Assembly (NCBI GenBank): GCA_021582295.1
Contig: CP091137.1
Location: 62,001-126,000 of the forward strand
Direction: 5' to 3'
DNA: 64,000 nt
Source: Candidatus Thiovulum stygium
GTDB taxonomy: Bacteria > Campylobacterota > Campylobacteria > Campylobacterales > Thiovulaceae
Below are positions 39,376 to 51,449 of this stretch, in pieces; positions within the stretch are counted from its first letter, which is position 1; each line of letters opens with the position of its first letter. The notes below the pieces were generated by a model. It did no database searches. It had not been told where the DNA came from and saw nothing but the letters and a program-made list of their open reading frames with translations. The translations under genes were made by a program, and so were the position numbers.

Positions 39376-41976
39376 TTAATAATTTTTATTTGAATAATTT
39401 TCGATATATCTAAATATCATTGCAGAAATATATGGAACACTTTGAACGACTAAAGTCGCAGAAAAGAAATAAACTTCTAAAATATGATTTTTATTTGTAG
39501 CAATTAGAGCAGTTGCACTTAAAATTAAAAGTGTGCCTAATATTATTTCATATTTTATAGGACTATTTTTACTTCTATTTTGAATATTTCCACCTTTTTC
39601 AGTTCGTTTAAAAGGCAATTTATCTTTTATAAAACCATCAAAAACTGCTTTAAAAATAATTAACTGCAAACTCATCGAAGCAATTGTGCTTAAAAAAGTA
39701 TCTGATAATTTCATTTCAACTCGAGTTCTATATAAAACGAATGCATGTAAAATATTTATGGCAAAAGCGGTCAAAATTGGTATCGTTAGAGGAATTGTTG
39801 GAATTGTTACACCTACAAATAGAATTATAGGAACCCATAAAATATTCATAAAGGCCATTAATGGTCCAAAAGCATCAGAAAGCCAAAAAAACCAACCAGC
39901 AATAAAATGATGTTTTTGATTAGATGTCAAAGTTTTTGATGATGGTCTAAAATGAGTCCAATGTTTTTTTAATATCTGAATTGCACCATAAGCCCAACGA
40001 TGTCGTTGATTTTTAAATGCTTCCATTGTGTCAGGCAATAAACCGTGACCATATCTTCGATTTGTGTAATGTCCTAAATATCCAGCTTCAAATAGTCTTA
40101 AACCGAGTTCGCTATCTTCAACAATTGTGTCAGTTCCCCAACCACCAACTTCTTGCATAGCACTTAAACGAATTAATAACATCGTTCCATGAACAACGAT
40201 AGCATTTTCTTCATTTCGTTCAACCATTCCGATATCGAAAAATCCAGCATATTCGGCATCCATAGCTCTTTTAAATATTGATTCATTGCCATCTCTATGA
40301 TCTTGTGGAGCTTGAACAATTGCAACTTTTGGATCATCAAAAAGTGGAATTAAATCGATTAACCAATTTTCACTAATTACATAATCTGCATCTAAAATTG
40401 CTATTATTTCAGTATCAGGATCTGAATATTTTAATGCTTCATTTAATGCCCCAGCTTTAAAACCATCACAAGATATATTATAAAATTTGAATTTATCTGT
40501 TCCAAGTTCTTTACAATATTGTTCAATAGGTTGCCAATAATATGGATCAGGAGTATTATTAATAATTACAATAACTTCATAATTTGTATAATGTAATCTT
40601 GAAAGTGATAATAGAGTCTCTTTTAGAACATGTGGCTGTTCTTCATAAGCTGGTATATGAATCGAAACAAAAGGAACTTTATCTGATTTTAAATTTAATG
40701 GAACAAGTCTTTCAGGTGGAAAACCAATTGTGCATTTAAATAGTTCATTAACTTTTGCTAAAGTTATAATAACTAGTGGAAGCATAAAAAATGAACCAAC
40801 ACCCCACATAATCCACATTCCGAAATTTAAATAATTTAAAAGTGGATATGAAATTGCCATTACAATACCAAAAGCCATACCTTGAGAAGCAACATGATAA
40901 GTCATTGCATGAGCAAAATTTACTCGTTGTCCTCGCAAACCAAAAATAGCTAATAATAGACCTATAAATATAGTTATTAACATTTGATATTCCCAAAAAG
41001 GATTTACATCAAGTTCTCCAGAAAGTGGAAATTTTATCGTTCGATCCGCTTTAAAAATTCCCCAATATGGTCCAGCACTTCCCTCGTCGAGACCTTTCCA
41101 AGGTTGATCAAAAGCTTCAATGATATTATAATTCCAACTATTATCTTTTGCAATATCTATAAAATCAACTATTAATCTTGCCTGATTTTCAACACTTGGC
41201 ATAGCCGATTTATTATTATAACCGCCACTTGGCCAACCAAATTCACCGATGAATAGTCGTTTAGCTGGAAACTCTTCAGAAAGTTCAGAATATCGTTCTT
41301 TAACGAAATTAACAGTCTGTTCAGCTGATGAAAATTCCCAATATGGCAGAACATGAATAGTTAAAAAATTGACACTTTTGACAAGTTCTTTTATTTTTTC
41401 TTTAGGATATTTATTATTATTTTTAGATAACCAAGCATCCCAAGTTTCAGCTGTTGAAACTAATTTATAAGTTCTTTTTTTAACTTCTTTTATATATTCT
41501 ATAAGTTCATCTATTGTTAGATCTTCTCGTAAAATGGTCTCATTGCCTACTATTACAGTTGAAATTTCTCGAGGATAATTTTTTACAATTTTCAGACCCT
41601 CTTCAATTTCTTGACGATTTGCCTCTTTATCTCGACCAATCCAAAAACCTAAATCAACTTTAAAAGAAAACTCTTTTGCAATTGGTAAAACTTGTTTAGC
41701 ATCTTCAATAGAATATAAACGGATTTTTTTAGTATATTGAGAAAGTATCGTTAAATCATTACGAATCTCATTTTTAGATAGAAGATCTTTACGATTAAAT
41801 CCTTTTTTTGGAGAATATGAAAGCGATTCAATTCTGCTATGAGCAGATGATAAAATTACTGTATGTTCTACTGCTGACCAAATTAAAAATTGTGCTATAA
41901 CAATAATTATAAAAGGTAGCAAAATATGTTTATTAAACGATATTCGTTTTATATCTTCAGATAAATATTTATTCAA
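39376..41976 (-). CDS. Membrane GH17-GT2 glucan synthase-like protein
   Basis: 866 residues. One N-terminal membrane helix, then a GH17-like domain at about residues 60-320 (VGNETILREDL with a catalytic-type Glu; FIGEFGWPSGG with a second Glu), membrane helices, and a family 2 glycosyltransferase at about 425-680 (IPAYEEQP; ILDADY; VEDSELGLR; QRHRWAYG, the QxxRW motif), then more membrane helices. This architecture is known from beta-1,3- or beta-1,6-glucan synthesis (NdvB/NdvC-like). It probably makes a periplasmic or surface glucan. Confidence 0.85.
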   Translation of the reverse strand: MNKYLSEDIKRISFNKHILLPFIIIVIAQFLIWSAVEHTVILSSAHSRIESLSYSPKKGFNRKDLLSKNEIRNDLTILSQYTKKIRLYSIEDAKQVLPIAKEFSFKVDLGFWIGRDKEANRQEIEEGLKIVKNYPREISTVIVGNETILREDLTIDELIEYIKEVKKRTYKLVSTAETWDAWLSKNNNKYPKEKIKELVKSVNFLTIHVLPYWEFSSAEQTVNFVKERYSELSEEFPAKRLFIGEFGWPSGGYNNKSAMPSVENQARLIVDFIDIAKDNSWNYNIIEAFDQPWKGLDEGSAGPYWGIFKADRTIKFPLSGELDVNPFWEYQMLITIFIGLLLAIFGLRGQRVNFAHAMTYHVASQGMAFGIVMAISYPLLNYLNFGMWIMWGVGSFFMLPLVIITLAKVNELFKCTIGFPPERLVPLNLKSDKVPFVSIHIPAYEEQPHVLKETLLSLSRLHYTNYEVIVIINNTPDPYYWQPIEQYCKELGTDKFKFYNISCDGFKAGALNEALKYSDPDTEIIAILDADYVISENWLIDLIPLFDDPKVAIVQAPQDHRDGNESIFKRAMDAEYAGFFDIGMVERNEENAIVVHGTMLLIRLSAMQEVGGWGTDTIVEDSELGLRLFEAGYLGHYTNRRYGHGLLPDTMEAFKNQRHRWAYGAIQILKKHWTHFRPSSKTLTSNQKHHFIAGWFFWLSDAFGPLMAFMNILWVPIILFVGVTIPTIPLTIPILTAFAINILHAFVLYRTRVEMKLSDTFLSTIASMSLQLIIFKAVFDGFIKDKLPFKRTEKGGNIQNRSKNSPIKYEIILGTLLILSATALIATNKNHILEVYFFSATLVVQSVPYISAMIFRYIENYSNKNY

Positions 41977-42140
41977 TTTTTATTACATTACCTTAAAATA
42001 AAGTGGTTTTAACTCTCTATTTTATCGAAAAATAGTTTTCAAAATTTAATTATCAAATAGATAAGTTTGTAATTCTTTTTCTGCTAAAATTCATTAAAGG
42101 CTTTTTAAAAAATCTTTTAAATTTTAAAAATATATAAAAA

Positions 42141-42949
42141 ATGGGCAATATGTTAAAAAAAAGAAATATTAGATTTATATTTTTAACTAGTTTTTTGTTT
42201 GGTTGTTCTGGACATCAAATGAGTTCTATAAATGATTTTAATAAAATCGAAAATAATATAACGATATTAACTTTAGATAATTTAAAAGATAATTCTAGTA
42301 ATAGTTATTGGCAAATTTATATAAAAGATAATAATCTTAAACTTTATGATATTTTAAATAAATTAGAAACTGTCAAGATAAATAATAATTTTAATAAAAA
42401 TATTGATTTTTATATAGAATCAGAAATAGAACAAGAAATTTTCGGAGGAAAAACTTTATTTAGTGGAACTATAAATATAAAAAGTCAAAAATTTAGTGGA
42501 TTTGAAGAAAAAATTATATTTACAAATTGGAAAGATATAAAAATATACTTAGAAAAGTTTTTTTATCTAAAAAGAATTATATTCTTGAAAAGAGAGTTAA
42601 TCGAGATGGTGATGCGATTTTTAAAATATCACTTGGTGAAAAAGATAATATAAAAATTGGCGATAGAGTTGGAATTTATATTCCAAAATTAATAATTAAC
42701 CATTTAAATGGCGAAACTCATGAAGAATTATATAAAATTGGTGTTGGTAAAGTGTCGTTGCTAAAAAATAATTATTCTTGGATTGTCGCTACTAGTAATA
42801 TAAATAGTAAAATTAATATTGGTGCAATTATAAAATTATATGGCGAACGAGATTTTGGAAGTTATCTTGAAGATGGCAAAGATTTTTTTAAGATTAACGA
42901 TGAACTTCTTGATCGCAAAATTAAATTGCTTTTACCTTTTGGTGATTGA
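42141..42949 (+). CDS. Putative lipoprotein, frame interrupted once
   Basis: The first frame (42141-42653) has a lipoprotein signal (FIFLTSFLFGCSG) and ends in a shifted tail after LEKFF. The -1 frame (to 42949) continues LSKKNYILEKRVNRDGDAIF, then KISLGEKDNIKIGDRVGIYI and ends LLLPFGD. One extra T in the T7 run at 42558-42564 gives 269 aa. The second half has the small beta-domain pattern seen at the C-terminus of some flagellar or envelope lipoproteins, but I cannot name it. An alternative start is the ATG at 42150. Confidence 0.6.
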
Positions 42950-42983
42950 AAAACTAAAAAATATATAAATTAAAGGATATATC

Positions 42984-44537
42984 GTGATCGAAAGATTTCA
43001 TCTATTAGAATATTTAACTTTTAAGAAAATTGAGTTAAATTTTAAAAAAGGTTTAATATTATTTACTGGACCAAGTGGAGCTGGAAAATCAGTTTTAATT
43101 AACTCGATTTTATCGACTCTTGGTCAAAAAGAGAGTAATGCAAAATTATCTGAAGTTATTTTTAATCGAGCTATCGATTTAGAAGAATTTGGCATTGAAA
43201 ATGAAGACGAATTTACTATATTTAAACAGATACGAAAAGACAAAATTAGATATTTTATTAATAGTCAAGCTGTTTCTAAAAAAATTATGGGACAAATTGG
43301 TAAAATTTTTATAAACCATTTGAATCCTCGTGAAATTGTCGAATTTGATTCAAGTAATCTCATTAATATTCTTGATGGAATCGCTGAAAAACGAGAACCT
43401 CTTTTTTTAGAATATCTCGGCGAATATAAAAAAGAGTATGAAAATTACTCTAGTTTGAATCGACATATTTCAAAACTCAAAATTCAAATTAACGAAATTG
43501 AAGCTCGAGAAGATTTTATTAAATTTGAAATTGAAAAACTTGACAAAATCGCTCCCAAAATTGGTGAAGAAGATGAATTACAACTTCTTAAAAAACGAAT
43601 TTCTCGTCGCGAACGAGTTGAAGATCATCTTGATGATTTAGACGAAATTGTTACAAAAAGACGAATTGTTAATGATGTTTTTAATTTAATGTCTTTGCCT
43701 CACGAAGCTGAAACATTTGATGAATTTTTTATTGAACTTGAAAGTGCCGTCGAATTGATTCGTGATACTTTAGCCGAATTAAATGGTATCGATGGTGAAT
43801 ATGTTCTAACTCGAATTGAAACTTTGGCTGAATTACGAGAACGACACGGTTCGATTTCTGGGGCTTTGGGTTATCGTGATGAACGAATTCATGAATTGTC
43901 TCATTTGAATAATTTACGAAATGAAGTTCAGATTACTTTTGAACAACAGCAAATTAGTAGAAATAAATTAATAGAAAAAGGTAGCGAACTTCGAGCTATT
44001 CGTAAGTTCTTAATTAATGATTTTAATATCATCTTAAATAATTATCTTCATTTATTAAATCTTGGTGATTCATCTCTTCTTTTAGAAAATCAAGAAATTA
44101 GTTCCAATGGTATAGATCTAGCAAAATTATATATATCTAATACTGATGTTGATTCATTGTCTTATGGCGAACAAAATCGAGTTCGACTTGCTCTTTTAAC
44201 TATAAAAACAAAATTTAGATCTGGCGAAATTGGAACTCTATTTTTAGATGAAATCGATTCAAATTTAAGTGGTGAAGAGTCAATGAGAGTTGCTAAAGTT
44301 CTCAAAGAACTATCAAAAAATTATCAGATTTTTGCTATTTCTCATCAACCACAATTAACTTCTCATGCTGATCAACATTTTAAAGTTTTTAAAACAAGTG
44401 AAGAAAGTTTTGTTACTGAATTAACAACAGTTGAAGAACGAGTTGAAGAAATTGCAAGAATGGTCGGCGGTGGAATGAAAGATTTCGAGGCTACTCAATT
44501 TGCTAGAAATTTAATTTCAAAAGCAAATCAACATTAA
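42984..44537 (+). CDS. recN: DNA repair protein RecN
   Basis: SMC-like ATPase for double-strand-break repair. GTG start after AAAGGA. It has Walker A TGPSGAGKS near residue 29, a central coiled coil, the ABC signature region SLSYGEQNRVRLAL and Walker B TLFLDEIDSNLSGEES, with the switch His in FAISHQPQL. Length 517 aa matches the short RecN of Campylobacterota. It lies between the lipoprotein gene and dnaE. Confidence 0.94.
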   Translation: MIERFHLLEYLTFKKIELNFKKGLILFTGPSGAGKSVLINSILSTLGQKESNAKLSEVIFNRAIDLEEFGIENEDEFTIFKQIRKDKIRYFINSQAVSKKIMGQIGKIFINHLNPREIVEFDSSNLINILDGIAEKREPLFLEYLGEYKKEYENYSSLNRHISKLKIQINEIEAREDFIKFEIEKLDKIAPKIGEEDELQLLKKRISRRERVEDHLDDLDEIVTKRRIVNDVFNLMSLPHEAETFDEFFIELESAVELIRDTLAELNGIDGEYVLTRIETLAELRERHGSISGALGYRDERIHELSHLNNLRNEVQITFEQQQISRNKLIEKGSELRAIRKFLINDFNIILNNYLHLLNLGDSSLLLENQEISSNGIDLAKLYISNTDVDSLSYGEQNRVRLALLTIKTKFRSGEIGTLFLDEIDSNLSGEESMRVAKVLKELSKNYQIFAISHQPQLTSHADQHFKVFKTSEESFVTELTTVEERVEEIARMVGGGMKDFEATQFARNLISKANQH

Positions 44538-44570
44538 AATAATTAAAATAAAAATATAAAAGAATTTATA

Positions 44571-47500
44571 ATGTCAAATAAATATGTTCATTTACATTTT
44601 CATACTGAATATTCAATGCTTGACGGAGCAAATAAATTAAAAAATGTCGTCAAACAAATTGATAATTTAGGTATGGAAGCTGTTGCAATTACGGATCACG
44701 GCAATATGTTTGGTGCTATCGATTTTTATCAAACTATTAAAAAATATAATAAAGAACATAATAAAAATATAAAGCCAATTATTGGTATCGAAGCATATTT
44801 AACGAATGTTTCTGAAATTGGATCTTCAAATAATGAACGATATCATTTATGTTTATATGCAAAAAATGAAATTGGTTATAAAAATTTAATGTATCTTTCT
44901 TCATTTTCTTATACTAATCTTTATAGAAAACCTAGAATTACCAAAGAGTTATTAAAAAAATATAAAGATGGTTTAGTTTGTACTTCAGCCTGTTTAGGTG
45001 GAGAAATAAATTTTCATTTGAACAATAGCAATCAAAAAAATCAAGAGAAAGGTTCAAGAGGTTACGAAAGAGCAAAAGAGATTGCTCTTGAATATCGTGA
45101 AATTTTTGGTGAAGATTTTTATCTTGAACTTATGCGACATGGCATTTCTGATCAAAAAAATATCGATGATCAAATTGTTAAACTTTCTCGCGAATTAAAT
45201 ATAAAAATAGTTGCAACTAATGATGTTCATTACACAAAAAAGGAAGATTCTAAACATCATAATATTTTAATGGCAATTGGTACTGGTTCGACTCTTTCAG
45301 AATCTAAACTTAAACATACAGTTACTGAATTTTATATAAAATCAGCTGATGAAATGGCTGAACTTTTTGCTGATATTCCAGAAGCTTTAACAAATACTCT
45401 TGAAATTGCAGATAAATGCAATTTAAAATTAAATTTAGGAAAACCAACTCCGCCAAATTATAAATTTACTCTTGATGAATTACAAAATTTAAATATAGAA
45501 CCAATAGAATCTGGTCAAACTTTTTCACACGAAAATGATAATCTGCTTTTTAAATATCGTGCTGAACTTGGTCTTGAAGAACGACTAAAATTAATCGAAT
45601 CTGAAGATAAAAAAATATTTATCGAATGAGATTAAAATTTGAAATCGAAACTATTCAAAAGATGAAATTTAGCGGATACATGTTGATAGTTTGGGATTTT
45701 ATTCGTTCTGCTGAAATTTTAAAAGTACCTGTTGGTCCTGGAAGAGGTTCCGTAGCTGGTGCCTTAGTTGCCTATGCTTTAAAAATTACAGATATCGATC
45801 CTATAAAATATGAACTACTTTTTGAACGATTCTTAAATCCTGAACGAGTTTCAATGCCCGATATTGATATTGATTTCGCTCAAGATAGTAGAAATAAAAT
45901 TATAGAATATGTTAGAAATAAATATGGTCATAATAATGTTGCTCAAGTTTCTACTTTTAGTTCACTTCTTGCTAAAGGTGTTCTTCGTGATGTTGCTCGT
46001 GTTATGGAATTTTCATTACATGAAAGTGAAAAATTTACAAAACTTATACCAAATAAATTAGGCATAACTCTTGAAGAAGCTTTAAAACTTGAACCTCGAA
46101 TTCAAGAACAAATAGAATCAGATGAACTTTTTGCTCAATTATGGGAAACTGCAATAGCTCTCGAAGGAATTAAGCGAAATAGTGGTGTTCATGCTGCTGG
46201 AGTTGTTATCTCAAATGATGAATTATGGAATAAAACTCCGCTTTTACAAAATGATAAAAAAAATGGTATGTGGATTACTCAATATTCGCTAAATTTTTTA
46301 GAAGATGTTGATCTAATTAAATTTGACTTTTTAGGCTTAAAAACTCTTGATGTTATCCGTGATGCTGTTAAAATTATAGAAAATAATAAATATATAAAAA
46401 TAAATTGGAATAACATCGATGTAAATGACTCAAAAGTTTATTCTAATATGAGTAGTGGCAATACTGTTGGAATGTTTCAAATTGAAAGTTCTGGAATGCA
46501 AGAATTAAATCGAAAATTGCAACCAAGTAATTTTGAAGACCTCATCGCATTAATCGCTCTTTATCGTCCAGGTCCTATGGAAGCTGGAATGCTTAATGAT
46601 TTCATCGAACGAAAACATAAAAGACAAAAAATCTCATATCCATTTGAAGGAATCGAATTTCCAGAACAATTAAAAGATGTTCTTGAACCAACTTATGGAG
46701 TTATCGTTTATCAAGAACAAGTTATTAAAATTGTTCAAATTATCGGCGGTTTTAGTCCCGGAAAAGCTGATATTGTTCGTCGAGCAATGGGTAAAAAGAA
46801 AATCGAAGAGATGACTAAATATGGTAATGAATTTGCTGATGGTGCTGAAAAATTAAATCTTAATAGACATATTGCTGAAGAACTTTTTAAATTAATTGAA
46901 AAATTTGCTGGTTATGGCTTCAATAAATCTCATTCCGCAGCTTACGCAATGATAACTTTTCAAACTGCTTATTTAAAAACATATTTTTCAGCTGAATTTA
47001 TGGCTTCTCTACTTTCTAGTGAAAGTGGCAATCTTAATAAGATCTCTGCTTATATAGATGAAATAAAAAGATTAAATATAACTATAGAACAGCCTGATTT
47101 AAATTTATCTGATGTTGACTTTAAAATTGTTAATCAAAAAAATAAAGAATCTATTCTATTTGGACTCGGCAGTATTAAAGGTATTGGTGACGGTGTAGCT
47201 GAAGCAATCGTTGAAGAACGAACCAAAAATTCTATATTTTTATCTCTGGAAAATTTTTTAGATCGAATATCTAGTTATAAAATTAATAAACGAGTCTTAG
47301 AAGCTCTTATTAAAATTGGAGCACTTTCAAAATTAGCAAATGCTAATAAAAAAAGATATAATATTAAAACTCTGTTTATATCTTTAGACAAATTATTAAA
47401 AGAGATGTCTAAAATTTCTTCTAACCGAAAAAATCTTCTAGGTTCTCTTTTTGATGAAGAAGCTTTTGATAATAAAAATAAAATTATTGAATTAAAAGAG

Positions 47501-48958
47501 GTCGATGAATTTTCTAAAAGAGAAATATTAGATTTCGAGAAAGAATTATTAAATATTTATATTTCTGGTCATCCTCTTGATAGTCAAAAAAGTAAAATTG
47601 AAAGTTATGGCAATAATATTGGCAGAATTATAAATATTCAAAATTTATCTAATGACAGTGAAATTTTTTTAATCGGAATTATAGAAATAATTGAAGAAAA
47701 AGTAAGTAAAAAAACTGGTTCTCAATATGCTACTGCTAAAATTATAGATATTTCTGGTGAGATTCATGTAACTATATTTTCAGGAAATTTACAAAAATTT
47801 AATCTTTTTACATCTGACATTCGTCACGATGCAGTTGGCATAAAAGCTATGATTAAATTTCAAAATGAAGATAATGATAATGATGATGAAACTATTCAAC
47901 AACGAGAAATTAATATAACTGATATTATTCATCCTAATGAAATTAATAAAGAATTATATAGTACTATTAAATTAAATAAAATGATAGATAAAATAGAGAG
48001 TTTTAATAGTTTAGTTTCACGATTAAATCAAATTGATAATCTCCAAAATGGCGATGAGGTAATAATTATTGCTATTATAAAAGTTGATGAAAAAATTGCT
48101 AAAAGTGGCAATAATTATGCTAAAGCAATTGCTACTGATATTTCTGGAACTAAAGTTTTAATGATGTTTCAAGATGTTTTAGAAGAATTTAAAAATTTAT
48201 CTGAAGATGAACAGAAATCCCCTTTAGTCATAATTGTTCAAATGAGACTCAAAGAAGGTAATGTTAAAGATTTTTATATTAATAATATTGCAACATTTGA
48301 AGATTTAGAGAAAATTAATAATTTTAATTATAATGAATATCGTAAAAAAACTACAACATTAGTTGAACTTAATAAATTAGAGAAAAATTGGCAAGAAGAA
48401 ATAGTAATTGCTCTTTTACAAGTTGATGAAAAAATCTCTAAAAGTGGCAATAAATATGCAAGAGTTACAGCTATTGATAGTTCTGGAACTAAAACTTTTA
48501 CAATGTTTGATAAAACTTTGAATATTTTTCAATCTTTATCTGAATATGAGAGAAATTCACCTTTAGCAATAGTTATTCAATTAAAGATAAAAGAGGATAA
48601 AACTCGAGATTTTTCTATTTCGAAATTCTTAAATTTTGATAAAATAAAAAATTATCGTAAAAATAATGGTCAAATGCCTAATCAAAATAAAAATGAAATA
48701 TCTAGTTTTGATGAATATAATGAACTAGTTTATGATTCACCGAATCAATATGTAATGGAAATTCAGAGCAAACAAATTAACAAACAGTCATTAATATCTT
48801 ATAAACAAGTCGCTGAAACTAATCCTGGTCAAGATAAATTAATATTACATTTTAATCAATTTAACTTTGATTTTAATACAGGATTAAATGTAAATTTTGA
48901 TAAATTCAAAACACAAATAGAAAGCAAATTTGAAATATCTAATCAAAAGTCGAATTAG
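44571..48958 (+). CDS. dnaE: DNA polymerase III alpha subunit, frame interrupted once
   Basis: Replicative polymerase. The first frame (44571-45629) carries the PHP domain (HLHFHTEYSMLDGANKL; AITDHGNMFG). The second frame (to 48958) holds the catalytic palm (PDIDIDFAQ), the fingers and the helix-hairpin-helix region. One extra A in the A7 run 45609-45615 gives one 1462-aa chain. As written, the frames overlap at an ATGA (45626-45629), so coupled translation of two pieces is possible. The C-terminus is long, with three OB-fold-like repeats (DEKI.KSGN.YA.. pattern). Octamers at 46539 and 48053. Confidence 0.93.
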
Positions 48959-48983
48959 TATTTAAATTATCTAGGAGAAAATT

Positions 48984-51422
48984 ATGAAAACTAAATTTAA
49001 AAATTTAGCTTTAGTTGTGCCAATGGTTGTCATTGGTGCTGGTTGCGGTTCGAGCGGTTCAAGTTCGACCTCATCAACAAATGAAACAAGAACTTTAAGT
49101 GGTAAAGTTATTGACGGATATATAAGCGGTGCAACTGTTTGTATCGACGAAAACAATAATTCGACATGTGATTTGAATGAACCAAATGAGATGACAGATG
49201 CAAATGGTAGTTATACTTTTTCTAATGTATCAATTGGTGTTTATCAAATTATTGCAACTGGCGGAAAAGATATCGTTACTGGAGAAGATTTTAATCAAAC
49301 ACTTTTATCTATTGCTGAAATTAACGATAAAAATATAACTGATTTAATGGTTACTCCAGTTTCAACTCTTGTTGCTAGTGAATATTTAAATAATCCTTCT
49401 GCTGGTGTAAAAACAGCAAAAGATAAAATCACAACTGAATTAAATATTAGCAGTTCTGTTGATATTTTAAAATATGATTTTGTTGATGAAGAAAATATGA
49501 CTATGTTTAATAAAAATCAAGAAATCTTAAACAGCATTAATATTTTAAATGTTGTTAAAAATGAAAGTAATGCATCTTTCGATGTTGTTGGTCAAATTAT
49601 TCAAGCTAATCTTAATTTATCTGATGCAATTAATAAAATTACAGAAGATCATAATTTATCAGTTGCTACTGCTCAACTTTTAGAAAGTTTAAATAATAGT
49701 GGAACAAACTCTAATGACTCAACTTCTGAAAATGGTAATAGTAATTTTGAAGATTTTATGAAAAACAGTCAAGATTCTTATAAAGATAAATTAGATAATT
49801 TTGAAAAACAAGTTTCTGAAATTATCAAACCTATTGATCCAATTATTGATCCAGAAAATTTATATTCTCTTCCTATTTCAATGGAAAATTTACGAGCTAA
49901 CTTAAAAGCTAATTATACAAATGCTATTACAAATAGTGATAAAACAAAAGACAATTCAGCTTTAAAAACAGAACTTTCAAAAATTGTTGATATTTCAACT
50001 GTTAAACGAACTAAAACTTTTGAAATTCTTGAAAATGGAGATATTTATGGATTTTATGCAACTTTAAATGCAATAGAAATTATTAGTAATCTTCGAGATC
50101 AAATTAATATGTCAGTTATAAAATTTGACAAAAATAGTAGTAATGGAATTGTAACTATCGAAGATAATACTTTTGATGGTGAAGCTACAAAAACAGAAAA
50201 CGGCTATGAGTTAAACGGCACAATCACTTATGCAAATGGCTTTAAATTTGTTGGTTCAAGAAAAGTTGAATTAAAACCTCTTAATGCAACAACAACCTCA
50301 AAAAAACCTTTTAGTATAACTATCAAAAAATATGAAGAAGGTCAAGACAATCTATTAACCAATGGGATGGTTTCAACAACTTCTCTTTTAACAAATGGGA
50401 TTGATCCAATTATTAACTTAGCTTACGGACTTCCAAATAGAGTTGTTGCTTCAGAATCAATGAGTGGAACAATCACAATTGATAAAGGTTCAATTATTAA
50501 ATTTGAATTGGTAGGAGATTCAACAGGTGGAACAATTTCTAATTTGTTAATTGAAAATATTCAAGCAAATACCAAATTATCAGTTAGTAAAATTGAAATG
50601 AGTTCTAATATGGTTAATGAAATCGAATATGGATTTATCAATCAAAATTCAAATTCAAATTCTGGTTCTGTTACAGGTGAAGGTAATAATTCAATTGCAA
50701 TTGGTGAATCTAATAGTTCAACAGGAAAAACTGATTTTTTTCCAACTCCTTCAGAAGAAATCAAAAAACTTAAAGTTTTAGATCAACCTTTGAATGTTAT
50801 GGGACAAATGGGAAATGTAAATGATATTAACAAAATGAGTGAAGTTAATGGAAGTAATTTAACAGCTATTACAACTCTATATTCTGAAAATATGGCTGAA
50901 GTTGATATGAATGGTAGTTGTGTTACTGCTGACAATGAGCCAATGGCTTGTCATTATATTGTTCCTATAAATGGAGTAACAAATTCTCCAGAAATCATAA
51001 AAGTAACTATTTCTGATGTCGATTTCACAGCTGAAATGAATGGAACCTCTTTCTCATTTAATGGAAATTCTACTGTTTCAAATGATGATATTGAAATTAA
51101 TGGAACTGTAAAAGTAGATAATACATCTGCAAAAGTTGTAACAAAAATGACATCTCACGGAATATCAAAAGAGGCAATTGTTAATAGTAATGAACTTGGA
51201 GATTTCAATATATCTTATGTTGAAAAAAATGGCACACCTTTTTATATGCAAGTTGATAGTAAAAATAGTTCTATTTATTTAACTATTGATTATTCTACAA
51301 GCACACTTACAGCAGTTGATAATCTTGGTGCAACAATTTCTACGATTGTTGATTTCGAAAATTTTGAATCTTCAAGTTATGAATCTTCATCATCAAAAGT
51401 TTCTACTTCTAATTCAAATTAA
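48984..51422 (+). CDS. Large surface lipoprotein
   Basis: 812 residues with a lipoprotein signal (VVPMVVIGAGCGSSGSS). A carboxypeptidase-regulatory-like fold follows (LSGKVIDGYISGATVCIDENN, then TDANGSYTFSNVSIGVYQI). The motif VTPVSTLVASEYL, shared with the lipoprotein at 11147-12757, comes next. The remainder is Asn/Ser/Thr rich with beta pattern and a Ser-rich end. Exposed on the cell surface by inference. Followed by an (ATTAAA)n run and hisIE. Octamer at 49068-49075. Confidence 0.7.
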   Translation: MKTKFKNLALVVPMVVIGAGCGSSGSSSTSSTNETRTLSGKVIDGYISGATVCIDENNNSTCDLNEPNEMTDANGSYTFSNVSIGVYQIIATGGKDIVTGEDFNQTLLSIAEINDKNITDLMVTPVSTLVASEYLNNPSAGVKTAKDKITTELNISSSVDILKYDFVDEENMTMFNKNQEILNSINILNVVKNESNASFDVVGQIIQANLNLSDAINKITEDHNLSVATAQLLESLNNSGTNSNDSTSENGNSNFEDFMKNSQDSYKDKLDNFEKQVSEIIKPIDPIIDPENLYSLPISMENLRANLKANYTNAITNSDKTKDNSALKTELSKIVDISTVKRTKTFEILENGDIYGFYATLNAIEIISNLRDQINMSVIKFDKNSSNGIVTIEDNTFDGEATKTENGYELNGTITYANGFKFVGSRKVELKPLNATTTSKKPFSITIKKYEEGQDNLLTNGMVSTTSLLTNGIDPIINLAYGLPNRVVASESMSGTITIDKGSIIKFELVGDSTGGTISNLLIENIQANTKLSVSKIEMSSNMVNEIEYGFINQNSNSNSGSVTGEGNNSIAIGESNSSTGKTDFFPTPSEEIKKLKVLDQPLNVMGQMGNVNDINKMSEVNGSNLTAITTLYSENMAEVDMNGSCVTADNEPMACHYIVPINGVTNSPEIIKVTISDVDFTAEMNGTSFSFNGNSTVSNDDIEINGTVKVDNTSAKVVTKMTSHGISKEAIVNSNELGDFNISYVEKNGTPFYMQVDSKNSSIYLTIDYSTSTLTAVDNLGATISTIVDFENFESSSYESSSSKVSTSNSN

Positions 51423-51449
51423 AATTAAAATTAAAATTAAAATATATAA

